A stretch of DNA of 64,000 bases from Rhopalosiphum padi (Eukaryota > Arthropoda > Insecta > Hemiptera > Aphididae), in assembly GCF_020882245.1 (NCBI RefSeq), contig NC_083600.1, positions 6,510,001 to 6,574,000 on the forward strand, read 5' to 3'. A model generated the notes under the pieces. It did not search any database and had not been told where the DNA came from. It saw only the letters and a list, made by a program, of their open reading frames with translations. A program made the translations under genes and the position numbers. Position 1 is the stretch's first letter, and the number at the start of each line of letters is the position of its first letter. This document shows positions 35,250 through 50,400 of the stretch, in pieces.

Positions 35250-37897
35250 GTGAGTGCTGCTCTGTGATATTACAAAAATCGTAATGACATTATCATTGTG
35301 ATTAACTAATGCATAATATTAGCCTAATGCTATTGCACGATTTCGAGTTTGATCAGTGGCGTACTAAAGTCTCCGGGGAGGAGTTTGCGCGACGCCATCA
35401 CTGCGATCATATTTTCATCTGTAATCTTATAGAATATTATATGTAACTGCGATGTAATGTTAATATTTGGATAATGTTATTTTGGTTAATGCATTCTGGA
35501 CGATAAAACATCAAAAAAATTATAATAGTGATGATTGATATAATCATTTTATTTTTTACAATACGCGTCATAACGTCGCTAAAAGTGATTTTCAGCATAT
35601 ATATATACGAGTAATTGGCCACGCCATTGGGCTATACATTTTTTTTTCACTCTCAGAAGCGGAATCTTATCTTAAAAATATTTATGCATCATAAATATCG
35701 AATAAACTAAATATCATCGTTGTTGTATGATTAAAATAGTTAGTGGTTAGTAGTGGGGCACTCCACAAAAGTTGTGATCCTCTATTCCATTCATCTTAAT
35801 ACTTAATGGGTACCTACGTGGCTAATTAATGGCCATACAATATATTATATACACTAAAAATCTATTAATCAATATTTGATGTGACAAATATAAATATAAA
35901 TCTTTTTTACAAGTATTTCGATTCCAATTATGAAATTATATATTATAATATAATAAAACTTATACTAAGAATTTAAAAATATTTTTTAAAAAAATTCAAA
36001 ATTCTACTTGTACGTAGTTAAATACGGATCACTCAGTATATATTTATCCAATTTTCCTCATTTGATTATCTCTACATAATAAAAAACATATTATATTATG
36101 TTGATGAGGTAGATACATAACATAACAGAAAGAATAACGGGGCATGTCCATTTTTTCATTCCTTTCCATGTCTTGTTCGATTTTTATACATGAGCTGTAC
36201 TATATAGTGTGTAAATCCGTCGGCGCGCGTGTACTTGTTATAGGTCAGATATAATATGTAACGTTCAATATTGGCATACCTATATATATATTACCCGTTC
36301 CGGCTGCATGTCGTGAACTTTGATCCGATAGTCTTTTCTCATTCCGTCCAGTTAATAGTTGACCTTATTTTATATCTCTCTCTCTCCGAGCTCGTTTCTC
36401 TCTCCCCGCGGTTAATCGGTATAATATTGAATATACATGTACAAAGAGTCTAGTGTGGGTATATGCGTATAATCGTATTGTGTAGTGTGTACACATGCAA
36501 AGAAACACAGTGACATACGATATGCCACTGTAGTAATACCCAATATATAGTTCGATCGCGTATATAACAACAATATACGGTTGTATTCAGCGTGACTCTC
36601 GTTTTTCGTGTCGTTGTTATTATTATTATTGTCCATCAGTTGAATACTGCGACGTACGGTTGTGGTCGTTATCGCCGTCATTTGTTTTTAAATAAAACTC
36701 GATTTCTATAAAAAAAAATATCACTATTATACAGATATAAATATATAGTGCATTATACTGCTCACTCTGTTATATTTTAATTTTTTTATCTCACAAAACC
36801 TGCACAGAACGGCATAAACGAATCGCATTATATTAAATTATATACTGTGAGTTAGTCTTTTGTTTTTTTTCATTTCGTTCCAAAATATTTCACGGAACTC
36901 GGCTAAACTTTAACTCGAAAATGAAAAAAAACAACAATATATTTTCGCCTATTAGCGTCTTCCCGCGACTAAAGGGGAAAAAACTCATTAAAAAGTTCTG
37001 AATTAGTTCGAACGATTTTCCCGATTGCTTATAATATTGTTATTTTTTCATTGGCATTATATACTAGCTGTCGTTTGTTTTTAAACATCGCACGATTAGT
37101 CTGGCGCTTGAAGTAGAAGCACTCTACCGTTATAATAATAATAATAATAATAATATGAGCTTAGCGTGCGGCGAATATACCTACCTATATATTATATGCA
37201 GCGCAGCAGCGACAGGCATACATAAAGAACGATGCACGACCGTAATAAATTCGTGAAAAATAACCACCATGAATAGTGAAATATTCGTGTAATGCGCGTA
37301 TACACGGACAAAGATAAACGAAAATATTCGTGGTAATGGATTATTCCGATAGTTTTTGTTATATTAATTTGTTTTACTTTGAAAGCGCTGCACTTGTAAT
37401 TTATTCATGTTAATTGTTTAATCGTGTAAATTATAAATAAATAAATACGCATAATATTATGTTAGTTTTCATAGCTGTAATTTGGTCTTAGTTTATAATT
37501 ATAGTTGTTGTTATTTATCGATTGCCAGTTAACTCGAAGGTGCGAGTCACGGGATAAATGGACGTTAAAAGCACCACCCACATAATATATATCGTTTATA
37601 CTCGTATACACACAAAACCAGAAATGTACAAATACAGCTTCCGGAATAAGCCCGTAGACCACGAGTACATCATTGACCACGATGTTCGTGAATGCGTCGG
37701 ATGTACAGAGCGTGGTGTTAAGAACAGTGCCCGTTGACAAGGTAACCCAGTAGGTGGTTAGGCATGGGCACATTAAGTTTTTGTGGTTTCTACGTTTCAG
37801 GTTTTGACGCATTTTAAATTTGATTATAAAACTGTGCCTTATTGTGCTTGAATGCTCGATGTCCACTGCACTCGGTGGGTTAGTTTGGGTATAAACT

Positions 37898-38188
37898 CAG
37901 TATGGCGTGGTGAACGAGGAACGACGTTTGTCTAATGCAATTGCTTAGCCCTTGAAATTTATGTTGAGCTTAAAAATTAAAATTTGTGTGGATGAATGTA
38001 TATTAATGTATATATGTTAATTAACATAATATTTTTTTATATTAAATTGTTAATGGCTTATGTCCTGTAATGAAAATTCTAAATTACCATACATTTTTAG
38101 ATTATTTATTATGTTGTAGGGGGTATAGTGGATTGGTCATTGTTTAAATACTTTGCTTAGGGTTTGAAATGTGTTCGCTACGCCACTG
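37898..38188. mobile_element. hAT-like MITE with CAGTGGCG-type ends, about 291 bp
   Basis: The right end on the other strand reads CAGTGGCGTAGCGAACAC; the left end reads CAGTATGGCGTGGTGAACGA, the same pattern with a 2-base insertion and a few changes. The flanks TATAAACT (37890-37897) and AATAAACT (38190-38197) match at 7 of 8 positions, with one unpaired T at the right boundary. Just inside, GCTTAGCCCTTGAAAT on the left and CTTAGGGTTTGAAATG on the right are similar direct motifs. No coding capacity. Confidence 0.45.
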
Positions 38189-40094
38189 TAATAAACTATA
38201 GATAATTACACAAATTATACCTGGAGTAGAAATAATTACACGAAATCTTTCTTATAGTCGTTTTGAAATTCAAATAAAAAATATTATAAACGGTTAACTT
38301 TAAAATTAAAATTATTTTACATGCATCTGATCTACCGAAATTTGATTACGCTTAGGATATTTCAATATTTTATATGAAAATACAATATTCCACTTGAAAA
38401 TGCAATTATTGCTCGTGATATGCTATTTCCAGAAAGATCTGGTCGGCAGGACATTCTTGATCATGATGGGGTTCTGGTTTGCATTGCATTTAATGATAGA
38501 GCGGGGCATCAAACAAAGGAGGATATATAACAGACAATTTCTTCATTAGGTTGAAAGTCCAGTACGCGAGAACGACCTTTAAATCTTTAGGTTCTATAGT
38601 TCGATATATTGTAGGTTTATTACTTATAAATAATATAGTACTTATTAATTTTATAGTGTACCTGTAGATAGAGACTGAGACCACAATACTGATGGCAGTG
38701 CTGATCATGATGTATAACTATTTAACTATTTCATAGTTTCCTACACATACTGAAAATAAAAATTTCATATTAAAATTATTACATATATTAGAATTTTATA
38801 AAAATTTAATTCAATGAAGTAGGTACCTATAATCTACTACCTAGTACTTACTATATTATAGAAACGATAAGACAAATTGCAACTAGCCAAAAACTTAAGA
38901 ATATATTATACAGGCTTATATTAATAATAAAATATATATTATAATGTCTTGAAATTTGTTTATGCACAACCATTATCTAAATTGGTGCGCATATACCGAA
39001 GAAAAAAAGCATAACAATTTACATAAAACGAATTTGTATTCTCCAACGGCGATCTTATGTACATGTATGTACTGCACCGCCTAAGTCGGAGATGTGACAC
39101 GCGCGTTTTATGTATATACACTTAAGTATCAAAAGTCTCTCTTTTGGCGCCGAAAAAAAATATATAATATACTATATACATATGTAAAAGCGCATATATC
39201 GTGGCGTACACGTATATATATACAGACGGACATGCATCAAGTCGCACCGTATTACGCGCGCGTATAGTCTATTAACGTAATAAAATCGCGATGTCGTTAA
39301 CTACATATACATATTATACAGTGCAGTTGTGACTTGCGTGCGAGTGTATTTCGACGATATGTGTAGCACTTACATCTATGGTCATACACGTATATATATG
39401 TATATAAATTCAAAAGTCGTCAAAGTAATTTCTCAGTCTGCACGCGTACCTATACTGTTCGCGGAAAACAATGTAATTTTAAACCGATATAATACAGGTA
39501 TATATAATATATATATATATGTATATAGTTGTATAGAGTTGTAAACTCAAAGTAAAAGGTAGTATACCACTGCTGTTGTACTCTCTCGTCCGACTTTATT
39601 CACATAATATACCTATACATATAGACTGTAGCCCATAGGTATATTGTATTACTTAGATCCAATGATCTTACGAATTTTCTGTCGGTGGACCAAAGTAGTA
39701 TAATATAACTTTCCTATGTATATTGCACGCGTACACATACACACAAACACACGACCAATCTCAAATAAATTGGGTCTAAAATAAACAATTATTATTTTCG
39801 GCATGTCCGTCGTCTAAATCGATTTCTTGTGTCTTGTCGTTGCCAAATGCGAACTCCCGTGTATGGTGTATAATATTATATACGTAAGTAGAAATCGTAT
39901 TTTAATTTAAATAAATATTTTTATCTAGTTTTTAATATGGAAAAGTTATCGAAAGATTTATACGTTTCATTATATTTTGAATAAGTTGATGCTAATTTCG
40001 TTTTTAATATTTTTGAATATTTTAGAATAATTAGATATTTTTCAATGTCTTAAAACAAATAAAACAAAATACACATGTTATGTATTGGCCGTAG

Positions 40095-40751
40095 CCATTT
40101 TCCTCTAAAAACGAGATGAGAGTTTTCCTCCAAAAAATAAAAAGTTGGTTTCCATTTTCCTCCAATATTTTAGCCAGTATTGTAGTACTGCGTTCCGAAT
40201 TATAAAGATAAAATATGGCTAGGAACACATTTTACGCGTATCTGTTGATTAAATTCTGGTCGCTTAATTTCTAGGTATGTAATTACAAAAAGTAAAATAA
40301 TTATTCATATTATGTCTAATTTTTATTTTCTTTAAACAGGTATTCATTTGTTGCTTAAAATGTCCTATAATTATAAAAAATATATAATATTATATAATTT
40401 ATACTGCAGTGATTTTATTATATTTTATATTTTACATATTGTCTGGTTGCATTATCATCAATCACTTATTATTAATTATTATCTAATTTTTTATTATTAT
40501 TTTAATTATTGATTGATGCATCTTTATCAACGTACGTATTTTTTTTATTATATTCACTCTGTTTTTAGCCACCCGCCAAGTTAGGCGCGTACGGTGTATT
40601 TTATATTATTATAATTATACTTGAAATATTTTATTTATTGTTTTATTTTTAATTTAACATTCTGACAACGAATGACGATTTTATTATTTTATTTATTGGA
40701 GGAAAATGGACAGTGGAGGAAAACGGTATCTTGTTTTTGGAGGAAAATAGA
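40095..40751. mobile_element. Element with long inverted repeats built of TTTTCCTCC motifs
   Basis: The left arm (about 40095-40168) carries ATTTTCCTCTAAAAACGAGA, GTTTTCCTCCA and TCCATTTTCCTCCAATA. The right arm on the other strand (about 40696-40751) carries ATTTTCCTCCAAAAACAAGA, GTTTTCCTCCA and TCCATTTTCCTCCAATA in the same order. The left arm has about 18 extra bases between the second and third motif. Clear inverted arms around an AT-rich core suggest a non-autonomous DNA transposon or foldback element. Target-site duplication was not identified. It lies just upstream of the hAT transposase relic, and the two may be parts of one insertion. Confidence 0.6.
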
Positions 40752-41018
40752 CCCGCTCTATGCGTATTATTGTAGAATTATCTGTTTATTTTAATATTTT
40801 ACGATGAACGACATGATCAGATAAGGTTTGTACACCTTTTGATATCAAACGACAATAATTTGCTATCTTATCTATATAGGTACAAATTGCAGTGACTATT
40901 CAGTATCAGTTGTGTATACGCGTTCGTTTTTCGATTATTTTATTTTTGTGTCATGTCCGTTTATGTAGTTTATATCCTTTAGTTTTTTTTAATATAATAA
41001 TATTTTAATAATTTAAAT

Positions 41019-41700
41019 ATGCCCAAAGTCACTCGCACAAAAACGTCAAGATTTTGCCTTTATTAATGATGAACAAGTTTTATATTTCAATCTTGTGAAA
41101 AATCAGTATTTATTGACCAACGTCAAGTTATTCAGCATATCAATACGAGTGAATGTCATAAAAAGAATAAAGACAGAAGACTTCAATTTCAACAAAATGT
41201 TATTTCTATTAACAGTAAGACTATATATTTTTAATGATATTTTGTGTAATGCCCTCTTTTTAAATTGAGAAATTCTGCATTTTTTAAACATATTTCGGAC
41301 AAATTCAGAAATACTGGTCATAAAATTCCTAACAAGAGCACATTCGAAAAAATTATGTTTGTGAGGTTTATGAAGAAACTATTTCAAAAATTCAAAAATT
41401 ATTGGAGATGGACCTATCTGGGTTGCAATAGATAAAACTACAGACGCTGGCCGTCGCGGTCTATCACTATTATTATAGGGAAATTGAGCACTGAACCCAT
41501 CTAAACCATTTTTGTTATGTTGTGAAGAGTTAAAAAAATGCAACCAAAATACTTTATGTCAATTATTTAATAATATAATGGCCGTTTTGTGGCCTATTGG
41601 TATAATACACAATAATATTCTTTTACTTTTAACGGACACCCCACCTGTATAATATGTGTAAATCGGAAAAAATGTTAGATATATTTTATACATTTATTCA
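41019..41700 (+). pseudogene. Decayed hAT-superfamily transposase, N-terminal part
   Basis: The sequence begins with an ATG reading MPKVTRTKTSRF, then breaks. Fragments in shifting + frames can be followed in the order expected for a CGGBP1-like/hAT transposase: a zinc-finger block (SCEKSVFIDQRQVIQHIN, then SECHKKNKDRR), GHKIPNKSTF, EVYEETISKIQKL, the DDE-type strand GDGPIWVAIDKTTDAGRR (normally D-E-T-T-D), KPFLLCCEELKKCN and MAVLWPIGIIHNNILLLLTD, fading after about 41700. At least three frame changes and several stops separate them, and the C-terminal half is missing. It is non-functional. Assignment rests on motif order recalled from the family, not on a search. Confidence 0.75.
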
Positions 41701-44700
41701 ATTTAAATATTTAAACTTTTAAACTAAATTAAAATTCGTTTCTGTATACGTACAAGCATACTTAACGACGATTCGATCACTGAAATGATCTAGAGTTATT
41801 GTCGATTTCTGTATGATTTTAAACAAATTGAAAAATTTAAATGAAAATTATTTTGTCTAGGTATAGCGTTTATATAAAATTATTGATTTTTAATATACAT
41901 TATTATTATACACGGTTAAATATTTTAAACACTAAAATAATGGAACTTTTAGGTATATGCACCACCTTTTTGGTGAGTTGGGTAAATTAAATCAAACTGT
42001 TTTAGAATTTATTTTTCGAATTCTATAGATCTAATTAAAATATAATATAATAAACAATAGTTGAAGTATCGAGTAAAGTCACTTTATGTTCTCACTGCTA
42101 TATTATATCGTGAATATAAAATATGCTATTTGGATTATTATAATTGGTATTATACAATAAAGTAGTTGTATATAATAAGTCAAGAACTGCAAATATTAGA
42201 GCTACCTGCAGCTATCGCGGCTCTTTGATTGCAGATTTGTTATTATGGTTATACAGCAACCCTCCTCATATATATAATATATATGTATATAATATGCGTC
42301 CCTGCGAAACGTTTCGCTTAGTTGCATCTATAGATATTGCCATAACCCTCTCCAATCATTGTACGCGATAAGTCGATAATTAAGTCCATAAAATATACCT
42401 CTTCACTCTACAGTAAGTATATTATTATATTACTTATACATGCGTTGTTGCCCGTTGGCTTTACTTAGCTGTATGTATATATATGTATATATACACGTGT
42501 ATGTCATTATATATCGATGGTCACGCGGACCCCGAGTTGGATATAATTTAATATAGCGTATATAGTAAGTGGCCGCTGCCCGTAATATTATATTATGGGG
42601 TATTGGGGTTACACCCCGTCGTGTACGAGGAAAGAATAAAAAAAAGGAACGCAGTTTTTGGGACCCACATTTTTTTATAATCGTCCGTGACGTACACGAC
42701 ATTTTAATATTTATATACATGTTATATAACTATATAAAGATGTATAAAGGTACAAAACGGTCGGTCGGGCGGTCTTTGTGCTGAGAGAAGACTGCTGCAC
42801 GCGTATTATTATTTAGGACGTGCGGGGAGAGTTGTGCGCGCCAAAAACGATTATTATTACATCGGCGTAATAAAGATGATGATGTTATTATTATTACGCC
42901 ACCCACTGCCGCCGCCGTGAGCGAATAACTAAACTGTGAGAGATACGCCACTTCCACCCCCTCTTCCTCCAGCCACTATAAATATATATAAATATATATT
43001 ATGTGTGTGTGTAATATTACGTGTATCGATTTTGCTGTATTCGCAGTATTATTTTTTTTCGTGTTTTTCTCGTTAATTTTTTCTATCGCGAAGGACGACG
43101 CGCGCCATTATAACATATTTTCGAGTTTATTATACTGTACTATCATTATTTTTTACTCGAATTTATTGTGTACACGATCGTTTTCCGTTATAACGGACAC
43201 CGTACATATGTACGCGTGTTTCAGATTTTGAAAAATATATGTATCAACGGGCTAGCACTCACTACAATTTATATCTCTACCTGACTACCTATTATGGGGT
43301 ATAGCGAATATTGAACTCGTTTAATCTCAGGGATTGGTATGTGAGGCGAACATTTTCGAGGAATTCATAATCTAATATTGAGCGAGGGTGGTACGACGAT
43401 TATGTAAAATTATTTTTATTTTTGTATTATTTTTAGCAAGCTTGACAAAACCAAAAGGGGTCATTCAATATTTTTTAAAAACAGTTGTCAGGATAGCTTA
43501 CTATATAGTTATATTATTACATTATTATGTATTTATATGTACAGTGATATGGCACCAATATGTATTTATTCACCGATTTTATTTTGTTCTCATTGTAATT
43601 GTTTCAAAAACTACATATACTATTGAACATTTTACAAAATTATCGTTTACTCTTGTAGTGGTTTTATAAGTACATGTTCTACGTTCAATTCTCATTCTGA
43701 ACCGCGTACTGTGTGAAATTTTTTGAACTTTTTTACCGCTCTAAAATGTTTAATCAAAAAAACGTGTAAGAACAAACACACCGCAAGATCTGCGACAAGA
43801 TATTTGTTCAAACCGACTCCGGATGTTGTAATAATGCTTTCTGGACTGGTGAAGCAGTACTGAAAAATGACCAGAACAAGTATGAGAATAAAAATGTGCG
43901 TGTAGAGTACACCAATTTCAGAGAAAATAATATAGCCTATGCAATAGCATTCATAGGTATATCATAATAATATATTAGCGTCCCACTAAAGTCACCAGAA
44001 TAGGTTTAACGTCGCATAGAAAATACAAAAGAAAACCACCCAAACAGAAAGCGGGGATCAGCACACCAAATCTACCACAGTACACTCACGTGTTTCTGTA
44101 TATTTATACACATTAGCTGTACAATATACGTACGTGTTGGATATCACATTAATGGCACATCTATATGTGTAGGTACATACCTATGCTATAGCATGCACAC
44201 TATGGTATGCATATCACACCAATGATGAATACGTGCAGCGTGTATAAAACGTAGAAAAATTGTAAAAAAATATATATATCATCCAAGCAATTGATCCACC
44301 TAAAACATAAACGGAAACGCCGCATATATTATACTTTACAACATAGAGATGATTGCTAACGTTGATAATTAATATGCAGATAAATTATTATGGGTTGGGT
44401 GTCATTCAAATTTTATTTTCGATGGATCACACCACACAAGTAAATATGTAACTCCATAAACATGTAGTATGTATACACTGTAATATTCTTCTTTTTTTTT
44501 GTAGCTATCTACATTTCACGGAATCTAATTCTATTGGAAATAATATTAATTTTGAATTAAAATAAAGCTCTTTATTAAGAGTACATTACTCACAAAAAAA
44601 AATTAAATTATTATATATATGTATTACTATTGTAGTACCTATATATTATATTCTTCTCAAGTCAAGGAACCTCACCGGAAAGGGTAATTTTAATATTTCA

Positions 44701-47294
44701 CATCGATAACAATAATAGTTATAACTTATGAATATTATTTTGTATGTTACTCGTACATGACAATTTAAACTTTCTATATATTATACCTATATCCGTTTAA
44801 TGTATATAAATTGTAAACCATCAATTTCGTCGTCATCCGATTTACATTCTGAACGTGTGCCGCACGACCAACAACGTAAACGACGATGTGTGTATTTATT
44901 TATGTTTGATATTAAGTATAATATAATTGTGATGATCATCGTTATCGTGTTTTTACAATAGAAATTGTATTAATCGAAAAAAAAAGTATCAGGAAATAGA
45001 GTATTGAGGAAAAAAGTATTGGGGATAAAATGATCAAAATGTCATAAACCTTAAAATTTGGGACAATTAAAAAAAAACTGAAATACGAGTAGATACATAA
45101 ATGTAAATAATCACTATATATACCCAATACATACATTTAGTTTGGTAAACCGTTAGTAAAAAGACAAAATCCACTATTACTATGATTAAATGCCTAAAAT
45201 TACCTACATAGTACTTCAGCAAGTGTGAAAGACGATGGAGTAAAAGGTTATATTTTTATAATATAATATTATTTATTAACATCATATATGTATATTATTA
45301 TACACCTAGACATTTTTTAATATTTTTTATTATTTCTTATTCCCTGTATGATAAGACAGTATCCATCACATAAATTTATTGCTCATGAATTTAAAATGTT
45401 TAAACTGATACTTTTATTATAATGTAATTAATTGGTTACAATAGCTGTAATGTGATAACTATTATTATCAACCTTTTGCATATGATGAATGGCGATATTG
45501 GTCCACAAAAAATTTTACTTGAATTGTTATACTATAATAGGTTCTAGACACTTCTAATATAATTATATAATTTAACTAATGTAATAATAATTATCTTGTG
45601 ACACATAAAAACAATTTCGTGACCCACAGACATAGATTAGAAAATAATGATCTATGCAGAATATTCAAATATTTCAATTTGTAAATTCTATGCGAAGCTA
45701 AAAATACTTTCTCGAGAATCTTTTTAGCAGTATTATTTTCTCCGAAATTAACAATTATGATTAATAATGTAATATATTATGTATTATGTTTATTTTATGG
45801 TTTTATAAGTTATGTATGTAATGTGTTACTATTGAAATGAATTCATCGTCAATTAGTCTATTGGAATTTTATTGTCCTATGGGTGCTTTATTTTATTAAT
45901 ATCATCGATAAATATAGTTAGACATCTGCGGGCTATACCTACATAATATTTATTGTAGATTTGTACAGACTATATTACTAAAGGATGATTTTTTTTATGT
46001 ACTGATTCACTGTTTCACATTCTATCTGTTATTAGTTTCGTGCTTTACAAATCTTTTTTCTGAAACAAGTTTTTGTTACACGTTTTCATTGGTTTGTAAA
46101 CTCATAATATAAAATAAAAATAAAGTTATAATATACAATATATAGGTAGATGAGTGAAGTATTGAAGTGGCAGGATATGGTTGCCTGTCAACTTTTTTTC
46201 ACCATCACTTAAACTCAACTTCCCTGAACAGTATAAACAATTTCAAGTGTAGTTCCCGCAAAATATTCTTCTCTGGTACCTATTCAATAATAATAAATAA
46301 TAATAAACATGCACGAAAAAATAAACAGGTTATCGATTTAAAAATAATCATTTTATTTTAATATATTTCCATATAAAAATTGATTATTTTTTTTTGTTTA
46401 AAAATAATTATCGTTTGTATGTTGCTTTATACAATTTTATACAAAATTGTGTATTGACTGTATAATAGATTAAAACGTTTTACATTATTGACCGATGTGG
46501 TATGTTTTTCCGCCATTCCGTCGCGTCGTCGCCCACTGCGGTACATAATATAATATATTATTATTATTATTGTATTGTTTTTAGTAGTACCATTTTCGCT
46601 CTCGTTTTCATATTACAAGAGAAATTACATTAGAGCTATTACACGACAACCACAATCAAAAAACTATCAAACCATCGTATGCATAATAATAGATAATAAA
46701 CAAAAAACTTTCGATAATAGATTCTTATTTCTATACATTATTGTCATTATCGTTTTCACTCGCAAAGCTTGGTGGATATCGTCTATAATATATAATAGTG
46801 CAACGGTTTTTATTTATTATTTGTGCACTATTAAATCGCGCATCGCGGTCTTCGATTTTAAACGCACGCGTGCGCTTAGCAAACGCAAAAAAATGTTTAC
46901 CATACTGTTTGTGCTTATAGCACATAGTTTTCCGCGATGTATGAAAAGTTATTAAACAATAATTAATCATTCAAGTGTGCTGCAGTGTTTGCACAGCGCA
47001 GCGTTCCTTTTAAAAAACGCGTAAACCTATACATGTTATAATGTTATATTATGTATACAGACATTATATTATATTGTATATAATAGGTAAGGTATTTCGT
47101 GAGCAATATTTTACTACACGGATAAATGATTACGATGCCAGTGTACGGTTCTAGAAGTGAAAAACCTACTCGAAACACGCTATATACTTGTAAAATATGT
47201 AGGTAGGTACTTGCTCTGTCTTAAAGTTTGATTTTTTCTTCTCTTCGTTAACTACTTGTATTGTATTCAACATTATTCATGTGTGACATTCGTG

Positions 47295-47413
<119 letters not shown>

Positions 47414-50400
47414 AATATGTGGTGTACGTATATTTCATTAGAGAAATTCGAGCTGATTCAATTAAAAATATTTAATAACGTCGAAGTTTTTTATTTATTT
47501 TTCGTATTATGCAAACATATATCAATGCGCGCAGATGAACAAAATTAAAAATTGTATGTTGTAGAGACTTTATTAGTATAATATTTTCATCATCAAATCA
47601 TTATTAATTATATACGTATTATTACTATTATTATTGTAATCACCCTTTGTCTATTTTAAAATTTAAAATTATCGCTTTTTTCGATTCAGATTATTTTATG
47701 TAACTTTTTCATTATATAACAATATATTATACTCAATGTGTGCGCACTGTTGTTTGTACTACCTTTAGTGTTTATTGTTTGTTGTCTGATATTGCACGCA
47801 CACACACACACACACACATACACACATATAGTCGTCTTCGAGTACTATATTGACCGTAGGTATTCAGTGGATTAGATTTGGATGTTGATGGCTGAGAACT
47901 GTATAAATGCATGTACATATATATTTATTTATCTGTGTGTTATGTGTGTATACTGTAAAGTATCGAATCGTATTTCACTGTATCGGACAACATTTCAAAA
48001 TGAGAAAAAAAATCAAATTATATGAGAAACCGTTCGGCACACTGGTCGTTTAGAAGCACAAACCAGCAGGCAGCAGTAGACAGCCAATGGAAGATTATAA
48101 AGTATACACTATATATAATATATATATCATAGATCGAAACGTTGTTATTACATAGGTCTTCAAAGAATAAAACCGTCGTACAAATATTACAGAAAACATT
48201 TTTAATGGAGCTCTAACAAGCTCTCAATCAAAAACAATGATAAGACGTTTCGACATGGACTAAATTTTTTTCCGCTCACAAATTCAATCGGATATGGATG
48301 ATAATTTTTCCCTTTTTTCTACCGATATTTATTTCCTTATTTCGTAGTATGTATAGGTAAATTCTCATCGTTGTCGTCGTCATCCTCGTCCTCGTCGTTT
48401 TATTTCTTTTATAATACGCCGTTCTAGGTTATCATATATATATATATATATATACACATTACATCCTTAAAAAAAAATTAACGCTTGGAGTAGTATTTAT
48501 TCTTCTGCTTCCCTCCCCTACAATCCTGTCGGGCGTGTTTTTGGCACGTAGGAAATTATTCGGTCTCCGTTTGAAACGAAAGAATAAAGAAAAATAAAAA
48601 TCAGATTCGATCTTCCGTAACGGTTTCGATGACCACGAGCCTCAAGGATATGCGTTCGAATACATGTACCGCATCGACGTTCGATTATTATATTACTGTG
48701 CTATAATAATACAAATATTGTTCTATAGACGTGGTCAAAATATTCTGCACGGACGTATGTATAGATGAATATATATATATATAGCTATATATATTAAGGT
48801 TTAAGGTTAAAATTTATATCCTTTAAAATTGAACTACGTTCTAAAAACGTCAAATAATTTAGGAAATTGTTATTAAAATTTTTCAAATATGAATAGGTTA
48901 AACAGAAGTCATTTTTTTGTTATTACGATACAAAATAGTATCTTTTAAATTAATTACCTTGATTTAAATGATTAAATACATCTATATCAACGTGTATTTT
49001 AATATTATTAATTAAAAATGATCAATGTTTTTACCACATTAATTTAATTATATTGACTACCTAAACGATCATTAATTTTCTATTGATGTTTTTGGAGAAA
49101 ATTTCATATTGCTAGGTTTGAAAAAAATATATTACATCCAAAATAAATGGTTTGTAAAACTATATAAGACACTAATATGGATATTTTTAATTGCTTTCAT
49201 TTGATCTGGATCAAAGTTGTTATTTAATATAATATATAGTATATACGTTTGTATAATTTTGACTGTCATTATCTTGCCTGTATATTTATCCTTAAACTTA
49301 GAAACGTATTTTGCCGCTTTTCCGCTCTTATATATAATCGAGTTTTTGAGATGATTAATACTTAAGAGTTAATACTGGCTAAAGACAATTATAAAAGTAA
49401 ACTTTATAAGTTCTGTTTTTACCTTTTTAGACAACGTTCAAATTAAGTTAATAAATTGTTTTCTAACAATATGTCGACAAATACACAAGTACTTATGTAT
49501 TTATGATAAAATATGTAAAATTAAGTAATACTCTCATTGTGTTACAAATCATTTGAAATGTACTTAAAACTTGCTCAATTTATTTTACCGGGTCACAATA
49601 AAAATATGTATTTACCTAAAAATCCTAGCCTTGTGGATTATTACATTTTACGTCTTGTTGTGTAAAATTCAGACGATGTTTAGTGAAATGCTGACTGTGC
49701 GGAGGCGGCGATTTGTATCACTATACGGGTCGTAACCTGAGGTACCATTGTTATTAACACGTGTAACGTGTAAGGTAGATATAATATAAAGGTACGATGA
49801 CAATAACATAACAAGATGCGCGTGCAAAACAACAACCAGTGGCGCTCACTAGCGTGACTGTGAAAATATTTTCGGGGGTGTTATACGCGTGTATACGTCA
49901 TGTAGCCAAGTCGGTAATCGTGTATGTATAGTATAGGTATGTGTTATATTATAAAACATGTGTATTAAATATGATGTACTGTTGAAAATGATGGACGTAA
50001 AATTTGTTCTCAATTATTTGTTCTTTTTACGCTATAATTGATTACGAGAGAACATATTTCAATACGATATAATAAAAAATTATACTCTGAATCGATATCA
50101 TGTCTATGCAACGAACGACTATAGCTTTAAATGTTGTTTTTTTTATTTAATACTAAAATATCGCTGTGAAAATAAATAAAAAAATATTTTATAACCTTAA
50201 CGGACGCTTTGTTTTTAATTTTTATCGATAACAATTATTTATACATTTTCGAGTATTTCAATCTTACAATTCGCCCTAACCTATTGTTCAATTTGATTTT
50301 TTCTGAACACAGCTCACTAAATCCTGACAAACTTGCATATTTTTTTCATCAATATATTTTATACACAACCGACAGTAAGAATTTTTATTTTGTTTATGAA

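Noticed and set aside
34923..35284. Several overlapping frames on both strands around the first Yellow exon
   Set aside because: CpG-rich coding sequence has few stops in any frame; only the + frame from 34968 has a signal peptide, Yellow motifs and a donor site.
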